DNA of 42,542 bases from Marinibactrum halimedae (GTDB lineage: Bacteria > Pseudomonadota > Gammaproteobacteria > Pseudomonadales > Cellvibrionaceae), in contig NZ_JAJQVM010000038.1 of NCBI RefSeq assembly GCF_021234875.1, positions 1 through 42,542 of the forward strand, in the 5' to 3' direction. The translations under genes and the position numbers were made by a program. Below are positions 37,801 to 42,542 of this stretch, piece after piece. Under the pieces are notes generated by a model that saw only the letters and a list, made by a program, of their open reading frames with translations, was not told where the DNA came from and made no database searches. The stretch's first letter is position 1, and every line of letters starts with the position of its first letter.

Positions 37801-40800
37801 AGGAAATGTTGCTTCACATGGAAGGCCACGGTCGTGAACTGTTGCATCCAAGTATTGATATCACCAAAACCCTGGGTTGGTTTACCAGTCTTTATCCCGT
37901 TCACCTTACGCTATCTAACCCACGGGATATGGGTCAAAGCATCAAAGACATCAAGACGACTCTGCACTCTATCCCCAATAAAGGTGTGGGTTTCTCTATT
38001 TTCAAATACGTAAATCAGTCTGAGATCATCCGTAAGGTGCCACAAGCTCAAGTGGTGTTTAATTTTCTTGGAGATTTTCAGTCTAGTGACCGTGGCGAAA
38101 AGACGCATCACTTTCGTTTGAGTGATAACTCAACGGGGACCAGCAGCTCAAAACAAAGAGAAGCCTTTCGGGCGATTACCATCAATGGTGCTGTCGTTTT
38201 TGACCAGTTGAGCTTCAGCTTCAGCTATCCGCAAGCTTGGCAAAGAGAGAAAGTCAATCTCTGGCCTGATCATTTTATTGCCGCGTTGAAATCCCTGGTG
38301 GAGCACTGCTGCGAAACCTCTCGTCTGGGCTTCACGCCAGATGATTTCCCGCTATTGAACGCCTCACTCCCCCAGTTAGACAGCATTATTCCTGCACTGC
38401 ATCAAACGCGGAATATTGAGCTTGATAATATTCAGGATATCTTCCCACTTACTCCCTTGCAGTCGGGAATGCTGTTCGAAACTTTGTATTCCCAAACTGA
38501 CAGCAACAACGGCATGTACCTGACACAGTCTGCTATTGGTTTTCAGGGGCAGGCGGACATCAATGTTTTGCAACAAGCGTGGCAGCAAGTGGTGAATCAC
38601 TATGATGCGTTGCGCATGCAGGTGATCACTGACAACAGCGCAGGCATCAATGAAGGCTTGCAGGTGATACTTAAAAAGCTTGAGGTCAATATCAAGCTTG
38701 TTGATTGGAAAGAGAAAAACGACGAAGCCTTAAAAGCCGCTTGCGACATTTGGATGCAGGAAAGTAAGCGTTCCGGAATCAATTTTGAGCAAGGCCCCTT
38801 GCTACGCATGACGTTATTTCAGGGGCAGAATTGCTGTTATTTATTGTTTGAACAACATCATATTGTATTGGATGGATGGTCTCAGAGCATTGTGCTTTCA
38901 AACTTGTTTAAGCTTTATCAATCATTGTTAAACAGTAAGCAAAAGATCCATTCACTGCCAGCAACGGCGCCATACAGTGCCTATTTGAAGGTGCTAACGG
39001 ACACTTGCAAACAGGAAGAAACTGCTTTCTGGCAGGACTATTTAAGCCAGTATGACGTGAAAACACCGCTGCCGATGGCGAGTTTAACCGAATACAACAA
39101 TGAGCTAGCCGCCAGAGAGGCATTTCATGAAACAACGTTAACGCTATCAGCAGAGGTTTCAGTCAAACTGGAAACGATGCTGAAAGCCCATCGTATTACC
39201 ATGAATACTGCACTGCAGTGTATTTGGGGGCTGTTATTACACCTGCATAGCGGCAATAAAACCGTCATGTTTGGTAGTGTCAGTTCTGGGCGTTCTGGGC
39301 TGCAGGGTGTGCAAAATGGCGATCAGATGGTGGGGTTGTGCATCAATACCACACCCACCTGCATGACGTTTGACGGTCAGCGGAACCTGCTGGAACAACT
39401 CAAACAGATGCAAAGCAGAGAGTCTCAGAAGTTGCATTTCGAAACCACTTCTTTGACCCGTATACAAGCAATGCTGGATAACAGCAACAATGACGCTTTT
39501 TTTCAAACTCTGTTTGTCTATGAAAACTATCCCGTAGAGAAAATCTCCGATAATAACCGTTTGATTGTGGACTTTATGGGCGATGAAGCCCCCAATTACC
39601 CACTTTCTCTGCGGGCCATTTCTGAAGGCAGTATTGCTCTAACTTGCACGTGGGATGGCTACTTTTATACCGAAAAACACATCAGCGTCCTGATGGGACA
39701 ATTTGAACGGCTTCTGCAACAGCTTACCGTTCAGCCAGAGTGCCCAATACAAGATTTCCGCTTGATTACCGCTGCTGAAAAACAGCTCACTCTGACCCAA
39801 TACAATCAAACGCAATACAACCAGACACATCTAGACTACCCCAGAAACCAATGCCTTCATGAATGGTTCGAGGAGCAGGTCAACGCCACACCCGATGCCA
39901 TTGCCGTGGCCGCGCAAGGCGAGTCTCTCAGCTTCCAACAACTCTATGAGCGCAGCCAGCGCCTAGCCCTATACCTTCAATCCGTCGGGGTTAAGCCGGA
40001 TACCTTGGTGGGGCTGTGTGTGGAACGGTCGCTGGACATGATGGTGGGTATCCTCGGGATATTGCAAGCGGGAGGGGCCTATGTGCCGCTGGATCCGAGC
40101 TACCCGGAAGATCGACTTGCCTACATGCTGGAAGACAGCCAAGCGTGCCTGGTTATCACCCAAGCGCGCTATCAGAGCAAGCTCAGCGCACTGGCACAGG
40201 CGGACCGGCCATTACTGGTGCTGGATACCCAACAGGCAGACATTGATGCCTGTGCGGACTTATCACTCACACGAGCGGTCAGAGCCCCTCATCTTGCGTA
40301 TGTGATTTATACCTCAGGCTCCACCGGCAAGCCCAAAGGCGTCATGGTGGAACACCGAAGCATCGTGAACCACATGCAGTGGATCATTCACCAGCTCGCC
40401 CTGGGCGTGGGTAAGTCTGTGTTACAAAAAACCGCTTTTAACTTCGACGCGGCGCAGTGGGAGTTGATGGCGTTGCTGGGTGGCAGCACCGTGGTGATGG
40501 CCGCCCCAGGTATCGAAAAAGACCCACAACAATTACACGATGCCATCGTGACGCATCAGATCACGACGTTGCAATGTGTACCGGTGCTCTTAAACGCCCT
40601 ATTGGAGCAGACGGAATTGCACCAGTGTGACAGCCTTGAAGCGATTCTGTGCGGTGGTGAACTACTGGAGCAACGGTTGGTGGAGCGTTGCCAGCAGGCG
40701 TTACCGGCTGCCAGCCTTTACAACTTGTATGGCCCGACCGAATGCACGATTGACGCCACCTTTTACGATTGCAGCGCTCAACCTGCCGCCACAAGTTCGG

Positions 40801-41696
40801 CAGGGGCGATCACACCCATCGGTATTCCGGTGAACAATACCCAGGTCTATGTGCTGGACCCGTACCAAAATCCGCAACCCATTGGCGTCCCAGGTGAACT
40901 GCATATTGCTGGTGATTGTCTGGCCAGAGGGTATTTGGGTCGTCCTGAGCTTACCGAAGAGCGATTTATCGATAACCCCTTTAACCCTGGGACTCGCTTG
41001 TACAAAACCGGGGACCTCGTGCGGTGGCTTGAGGATGGCAACCTGGAATGTCTTGGGCGAATGGACACACAGGTGAAGATTCGTGGATACCGCATAGAAA
41101 CGGGTGAGATAGAAGCGCGGTTGAACGAACACTCGGCACTCAGCAACGCCGTGGTGGTGGCACAGGGTGAGGCAAGTGATCAGCGTTTGATTGCGTTTTA
41201 CGTTACCGTCGATGATGCAGAGCAACCGACGATTGAGTCGTTAAGAACGCATCTGCTACAGACCTTACCGGATTATATGGTGCCGGCTGTCTTCCAATGG
41301 CTAGAGGCGATACCACTGACCCCCAATGGCAAGGTGAATCGTCGGCTGCTAGAGGCTAGGGACGTCAGCATAGTGTCGGATAGTGAATACATAGGGCCCA
41401 GCAGTGAATTTGAGCAGCAACTGGTAGACATATTGGCAAACGTACTGCAACGGGAACCAAACACTATCGGTATGAACGATAACTTCTTTGAGCTCGGCGG
41501 TCACTCTTTGTTAGCCACACAGGTTATCTCAAAAATTCGCAGTCAGTTAGAAATAGAATTTCCCATGAAGGCTTTTTTCAGCGTGAAAACATTGGCTGAC
41601 GTCGCTGACATTGCTCAAGTTATCATCGCCCAACACACACAGGAACCCTCGGAGTCAGTATTGGCGGATGAAGACTTTGAGGAGTTATCACTATGA
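28812..41696 (+). CDS. NRPS 2: docking domain, C-A-T-E, C-A-T-E, C-A-T
   Basis: A 4294-residue synthetase extending the peptide by three residues. Residues 1-60 form a TubC-type N-terminal docking domain (GIKLWLEDSQLKFKAPKGVW...). Then come C (HH220), A (loop 723), T (Ser1112), E (HH1303), C (HH1791), A (2285), T (Ser2677), E (HH2866), C (HH3349), A (3833) and T (Ser4232). Carriers before the epimerases are of the GGDS type, the last is GGHS. Both epimerases keep HHxxxDGVSW, GWFTSLYPV and FNFLGDF. The two C domains after them start with PLTPLQSG, as expected for acceptance of a D-residue donor. Codes read by eye predict Ala, Leu and Gln, hence D-Ala, D-Leu, Gln. No release domain is present; the acidic tail LADEDFEELSL fits docking to the next protein. 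The stop overlaps the next ATG (ATGA). Confidence 0.95.
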   Translation: MAIVTFLNKVKGLGIKLWLEDSQLKFKAPKGVWNAEIRDELRANKSAVIAFLKEEDKRATAEEWMTIQSVARVDENGNIMTDFPLSFSQERLWFIDQLESNSVSYNIPIAVNIESTVHSPLNVSQLEHAFHLIIDRHENLRTIFPSHKGKARQRILDKFVFILEQEDLSFLDSEQERHEEAQRRCEIEAKKPFDLACGPLLRAKIFKLSDQRHILMLNMHHIISDGWSMGVLVKEFAMIMAALNQGQEPLLPPLDIQYLDYSLWQRKWLGGESRNQHDKSDLSTKHSTETSLLQKQLNYWQQKLAGAPENLNLPTDFTRPSTQSFEGGRHYFQLDAQITKRLKQLAEKQDCTLYMVLLAVFNVLLYRYSHQEDICIGSPVANRHYDGTERLIGLFINTLVLRHRVKGEATFTSLLSDVKTTSLEAFENQDTPFEKIVDVVQPNRNAAISPLFQVMFILQNTPTEVLAPGMSAYPLDVANSKFDITLDLKESTEGLKGSFEYGRALFKPDTMARMADHFRAICQAVVDDPDAKVGELNFIRTAETQQLLNDFNGERVAYANSQAQCIHHFFTEQVNRNPDNIAVIDQDERLSYRELCEQSQRLALYLQSMDIGPDSLVGICINRSPQMLVAMLGILQAGGAYVPLDPGYPQERLEHMLNDSRVSVVLTEADCEDKLADFLAKEVELVVVDVQWQDICAQVDTLRSRNIRLKEEVTPEHLSYVIYTSGSTGKAKGVAIEHRNAVALINWAQDVYHPQQLSGVLAATSISFDLSVYEIFLTLAVGGKVILAPNIMALPEVARPQEITLINTVPSAIEELIDLKAVPDSVTTINLAGEPLSTRLVTKLYEQTSVEKVYDLYGPSEDTTYSTYTLRHANGVQTIGKPITNTQAYVLDSFNNPVPSGVPGELYLAGDGVARGYLYRPELSAEKFLPNPFIDGSRMYKTGDLVRWREDGNLEYLGRIDTQVKIRGFRIEIGEIEARLNEHQALKDSVVVAQGQATNKRLVAYYVAVDSTGDDLMDLAADELRRHLQQGLPDYMLPVAFVSVREIPLMPNGKVNRLLLSSLDVEVTSEQAYFAPRSNVEKQLVAIWSEVLGLAPENIGIQDNFFELGGDSIKTIQIVAKAIDQGIHFTTRDMFNHQNIQALLQNCDTDQSKETIHESGMLEGEVALSPIQQHFFEHHHTSRHHYNQSVLLNLTVKLSEQNVTDIVTVLMKQHDALRLRFSQTAHGWQQEYLGAKHITSRMGMTYVDLQGANTDAVTRVCNELQASLDLDKGPLIRWAYFKGAQNDHIRDQTSGDQLSIMVHHLVIDGVSWRILLEDLNQLIDQQRNSQPLALTQKRSSYRNWVDSLATWQDSEKGRQDLAWWRLQADKLQTGHDLAVTKPLLAKGYRQEDMAQHNVRLSREATEKLLKHCHQAYGTHINDLLMSAVMLGYFQSTGSLHLTIDMEGHGREQIQPTIDITRTLGWFTSLYPVSLSLSDPEDVGQCIKDVKAALHAVPNKGVGFPIFRYMNQDDVLRALPEAQVVFNFLGDFQAKAPDSRDRYFTFSENTCGNNSAGNREVAKRVTINGMVVFNQLSFDFSYPQHWQGEAICSWQDHFVIALESLINHCCNAPRLGYTPDDFPLLKISTAQLDDIIPVLENQRHITLDNIQDIYPLTPLQSGILFETLLADTDDNKGMYITQSAIGFHGQAERSALQQAWQRVVNHYDALRMQVIADERMINAAGMQVIQKQCDAKIDFLDWSDKSDAELKDACIAQMAKNKRAGIRYTTGPLMRMSLLQGKASSYLLFEQHHIMLDGWSQNIVLSNLFNLYQALVKGQDYNLPATAPYRAYVQLLLNRDQQAEAEYWQQYLSAHEEVTPLPFARLADYDREAMSLNSGPKEAFESARLSLSKDTTQQLEQLVKKHRLTMNTVLQFVWGVVLHLHSGNPSITFGSVSSGRNGLLDVKHNDQMVGLCINTTPTCIQFDALQTLLAQLTSMQARESEKLGYEITPLVEIQESLSAIGENDINTNQDFFQTLFVYENYPIEKISETSNLLKDFIGNEAPNYPLALTAFAQETLEMTFTWDAGYYSEASISNLMAQFERITLQLLEKPDALIKDLSLLPEDDKQRILTEFNQTSLDYDQSRCIHHLLAQQVEQYPDKTAVIYQGTPLSYQQLFDKSRTLALYLQNANIRPDTLVGVCMDRSADMVIAMLGIMQSGGAYVPMNPDYPVDRLNYMMEDSQAPIVLTQEKYRSRISDVIVQNTRLITIDDDWAEVSRVVGELTSSQVSLREEVTAKNLAYVIYTSGSTGKPKGVMIEHRNLHALCAWHQKAFRVDIHSRATQVANMAFDASVWEMWPYLLSAATLCVVDDETYTDIASLHQFLTDHQISHSFLPTPMAQQLMQREVSGLTHLQYLLIGGDKLSKYEAKSYPFTLVNNYGPTESTVVATSTTIEGSFTVQNIGAPISNTQVYILDQYNNPVPVGVPGELRIAGCGLARGYLNRPELTQEKFVANPYSDTHRRLYKSGDLACWLPNGQIEYLGRIDNQVKIRSYRIEVGEIESRFTQHNRVQDGAVIVQEVNGNKQLVAFYVAHGSHEQGLVEIPREEFKAWLRQTLPHYMIPTAFVGLAAMPLTPNGKVNRQALALMQANHSLEQDYVAPRSAIEKQLANIWGEILSVEASQIGLHDNFFELGGDSIKIIQVVAKATAQGIHFDVRDMFNHQSIYALLSHCDVSKSREIIKEQGILAGHVPLSPVQRYFFDHCQTDLHHFNQSVLLNLQSELSFSDLVAIIQTLMTQHDALRLRYQHIEGKWQQYYDADIPAEAESLGIHTYNIDHLEIQKIPGYVEDVCNHWQTSLDLENGPIMRCLYFDGQSRHPNQLAIIIHHLAIDGVSWRILLEDLNQLIDQQLAKQPLQLVAKRSSYRNWVEDLSHYQETEQGQADLSWWNDFAEKAQNIENVFDDKTFYQHEMQQHEVVLSKADTQKLMKHCHEAYGTTINDLLIAALMLSYCQSTGHQEMLLHMEGHGRELLHPSIDITKTLGWFTSLYPVHLTLSNPRDMGQSIKDIKTTLHSIPNKGVGFSIFKYVNQSEIIRKVPQAQVVFNFLGDFQSSDRGEKTHHFRLSDNSTGTSSSKQREAFRAITINGAVVFDQLSFSFSYPQAWQREKVNLWPDHFIAALKSLVEHCCETSRLGFTPDDFPLLNASLPQLDSIIPALHQTRNIELDNIQDIFPLTPLQSGMLFETLYSQTDSNNGMYLTQSAIGFQGQADINVLQQAWQQVVNHYDALRMQVITDNSAGINEGLQVILKKLEVNIKLVDWKEKNDEALKAACDIWMQESKRSGINFEQGPLLRMTLFQGQNCCYLLFEQHHIVLDGWSQSIVLSNLFKLYQSLLNSKQKIHSLPATAPYSAYLKVLTDTCKQEETAFWQDYLSQYDVKTPLPMASLTEYNNELAAREAFHETTLTLSAEVSVKLETMLKAHRITMNTALQCIWGLLLHLHSGNKTVMFGSVSSGRSGLQGVQNGDQMVGLCINTTPTCMTFDGQRNLLEQLKQMQSRESQKLHFETTSLTRIQAMLDNSNNDAFFQTLFVYENYPVEKISDNNRLIVDFMGDEAPNYPLSLRAISEGSIALTCTWDGYFYTEKHISVLMGQFERLLQQLTVQPECPIQDFRLITAAEKQLTLTQYNQTQYNQTHLDYPRNQCLHEWFEEQVNATPDAIAVAAQGESLSFQQLYERSQRLALYLQSVGVKPDTLVGLCVERSLDMMVGILGILQAGGAYVPLDPSYPEDRLAYMLEDSQACLVITQARYQSKLSALAQADRPLLVLDTQQADIDACADLSLTRAVRAPHLAYVIYTSGSTGKPKGVMVEHRSIVNHMQWIIHQLALGVGKSVLQKTAFNFDAAQWELMALLGGSTVVMAAPGIEKDPQQLHDAIVTHQITTLQCVPVLLNALLEQTELHQCDSLEAILCGGELLEQRLVERCQQALPAASLYNLYGPTECTIDATFYDCSAQPAATSSAGAITPIGIPVNNTQVYVLDPYQNPQPIGVPGELHIAGDCLARGYLGRPELTEERFIDNPFNPGTRLYKTGDLVRWLEDGNLECLGRMDTQVKIRGYRIETGEIEARLNEHSALSNAVVVAQGEASDQRLIAFYVTVDDAEQPTIESLRTHLLQTLPDYMVPAVFQWLEAIPLTPNGKVNRRLLEARDVSIVSDSEYIGPSSEFEQQLVDILANVLQREPNTIGMNDNFFELGGHSLLATQVISKIRSQLEIEFPMKAFFSVKTLADVADIAQVIIAQHTQEPSESVLADEDFEELSL
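28990..33740 (+). other. NRPS 2 module 5 (C-A-T-E), predicted D-alanine
   Basis: Specificity residues read D-L-Y-N-N-A-L-T-Y (from SFDLSVYE, LINTVPS, INLAGEP and DLYGPSEDTTY), a pattern I associate with alanine. The carrier LGGDSIKT (Ser1112) feeds a complete epimerase with HHLVIDGVSW. The epimerase resembles that of module 6 closely in protein but differs at many silent sites, so the duplication is not recent. Confidence 0.68.
33741..38420 (+). other. NRPS 2 module 6 (C-A-T-E), predicted D-leucine
   Basis: Specificity residues read D-A-W-F-L-G-N-V-V (from AFDASVWE, SFLPTPM, LLIGGDK and NNYGPTESTVV), which is exactly the known leucine code. The C domain (HHIMLDGWS) has a D-donor-type start. 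The A domain has two small deviations, SGDLACW for TGDLVRW and KIRSYRIE for KIRGYRIE. The carrier is GGDSIK with Ser2677, followed by an intact epimerase with HHLAIDGVSW. Confidence 0.82.
38421..41696 (+). other. NRPS 2 module 7 (C-A-T), predicted glutamine
   Basis: Specificity residues read D-A-W-Q-L-G-L-I-D (from NFDAAQWE, LQCVPV, ILCGGEL and NLYGPTECTID). This differs from the known glutamine code DAWQFGLID at one place. The C domain (HHIVLDGWS) again has the D-donor-type start. The C-A linker carries a duplicated TQYNQ. The carrier is LGGHSLLA with Ser4232. Confidence 0.75.
39795..39824 (+). repeat. 15-base tandem duplication in the module 7 linker
   Basis: ACCCAATACAATCAA and ACGCAATACAACCAG (12 of 15 identical) encode TQYNQ twice between the C and A domains. 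The frame is kept. Confidence 0.7.
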
Positions 41697-42542
41697 GTAT
41701 TTTCACTCTGATTAACCATTTAACTACCAAAGGGATTGAGATCCGACAAGAAAAGGGGCAACTGAAATTAAAAGCCCCAAAAGGTGCATTAACGCCAGAA
41801 TTGCGTGAGCAGTTAGTCACTAATAAAGCGGAAATCATTGGCTTTTTACAAGAGATTGATAAGACCGGCAAGCACACTGCCATTAAACCAGTGAGTCGGA
41901 TTGACGCCGACGGACGAGAGATCAATACCTTCCCGCTCAGTTATGCCCAGGAGCGGTTATGGTTTATTGACCAGTTTGAACAAGGCCAAGCCGGATACAA
42001 CATTCCAATGGCCGTGAGTCTCCACGGTAAACTGGATATTGCCCACCTTGAGCAGGCCTTTCAGCTCATCATTCACCGCCACGAAAACCTACGCACGATC
42101 TTTCCCAGCCAGAACGGGCAAGCCACGCAGGTTGTGGTAGCGCAGTTGAATTTTACTCTTGAATGCGTTGACCTAAGTGATTGTAGCGACGACATTCTCC
42201 GTCGAGAAGACGCTAAGCAGCGTTGCCAGGCTGAAGCGGCCACTCCCTTTGATTTAGCGTCTGGGCCACTTCTGCGCGGTAAAGTTATCCAGCTTTCAGA
42301 TGAGGAACATGTGCTGATGCTTACCATGCACCACATTATCAGTGATGGCTGGTCAAGTGGTGTGATGATGAACGAGTTCAGCCAGATCATGCAGTGCCTG
42401 CAAGCAGGGCGTGAGCCGGCATTGGCGCCACTGCCCATTCAATACCTGGACTACAGTGTCTGGCAGCGCAAATTGTTGGATGAAGAGGGATTACTGAATA
42501 AGCAGTTGGCGTACTGGCAGAACAAGCTGGCCGGTGTGCCTG
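41693..42542 (+). CDS. NRPS 3, N-terminal part: docking domain and start of a C domain (runs off the window)
   Basis: ATG 41693 overlaps the NRPS 2 stop as ATGA, and the frame is open to the window end (283 codons). The first 60 residues, with KGIEIRQEKGQLKLKAPKG, are a second TubC-type docking domain much like that of NRPS 2. They are followed by a C domain beginning PLSYAQERLWFIDQF and reaching HHIISDGWS near residue 219. This C domain is of the type used after L-residues, consistent with an L-Gln donor from module 7. The rest of the protein, probably including an A and a T domain, lies to the right. No separate Shine-Dalgarno is needed, as ATGA overlap allows coupled translation. Confidence 0.93.
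   Translation, partial: MSIFTLINHLTTKGIEIRQEKGQLKLKAPKGALTPELREQLVTNKAEIIGFLQEIDKTGKHTAIKPVSRIDADGREINTFPLSYAQERLWFIDQFEQGQAGYNIPMAVSLHGKLDIAHLEQAFQLIIHRHENLRTIFPSQNGQATQVVVAQLNFTLECVDLSDCSDDILRREDAKQRCQAEAATPFDLASGPLLRGKVIQLSDEEHVLMLTMHHIISDGWSSGVMMNEFSQIMQCLQAGREPALAPLPIQYLDYSVWQRKLLDEEGLLNKQLAYWQNKLAGVP

Noticed and set aside
13014-41225. Many antisense open frames of 60-174 residues across the NRPS genes
   Set aside because: They lie opposite conserved NRPS domains, lack ribosome sites and follow from the codon pattern of the sense strand.

Overview
This window holds the left part of a large nonribosomal peptide synthetase (NRPS) gene cluster, almost entirely on the + strand. The genes look gammaproteobacterial: a PvdE-type peptide exporter, a PvdQ-like acylase with a signal anchor, a SyrP-like oxygenase and TubC-type docking domains. 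The base composition is moderate, and the intergenic DNA and the acylase gene are visibly richer in A+T than the NRPS genes. A marine gammaproteobacterium is plausible but is inference; no taxonomic marker is present. No regulator, rRNA, tRNA or CRISPR array was seen.

Layout. Positions 1-133 look like the end of an IS5-family insertion sequence (start of a minus-strand transposase plus a probable terminal repeat). About 720 bases of T-rich DNA without a convincing gene follow. Next come a PaaK-like adenylate-forming ligase (858-2189) overlapping a SufS/NifS-like cysteine desulfurase (2180-3394), a penicillin-acylase-family Ntn hydrolase (3492-5951), a PvdE/SyrD-type ABC exporter (5979-7757) overlapping a sulfotransferase (7747-8739), a gap with a decayed copy of the sulfotransferase 3' end, and a CmlA-type diiron beta-hydroxylase (8996-10594). 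The first NRPS (10631-25738, 5035 aa) is FAAL-T followed by four C-A-T modules. A FOXRED2-like flavoprotein (25908-27557) and a SyrP/TauD-like Fe(II)/2-oxoglutarate oxygenase (27678-28670) sit between it and the second NRPS (28812-41696, 4294 aa: docking domain, C-A-T-E, C-A-T-E, C-A-T). A third NRPS begins at 41693 with ATGA overlap and runs off the window. No thioesterase is present, so the line continues to the right.

How the parts may work together. The FAAL loads a fatty acid. Specificity residues read by eye suggest acyl-Gly-Xaa(cationic?)-Gly-Xaa(Asx-like?)-D-Ala-D-Leu-Gln-... with more residues to follow. Two mechanistically different hydroxylases (diiron CmlA type and Fe/2OG SyrP type) could beta-hydroxylate carrier-bound residues, and the sulfotransferase could sulfate a hydroxyl. 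The exporter plus the membrane-anchored acylase recall PvdE/PvdQ of pyoverdine, in which an acylated precursor is exported and then loses its acyl chain. The ligase/cysteine desulfurase pair is the part I recognise least in this context and could supply an activated acid plus sulfur. The whole appears to be a tailored, possibly sulfated and possibly deacylated lipopeptide pathway that I cannot assign to a known product.
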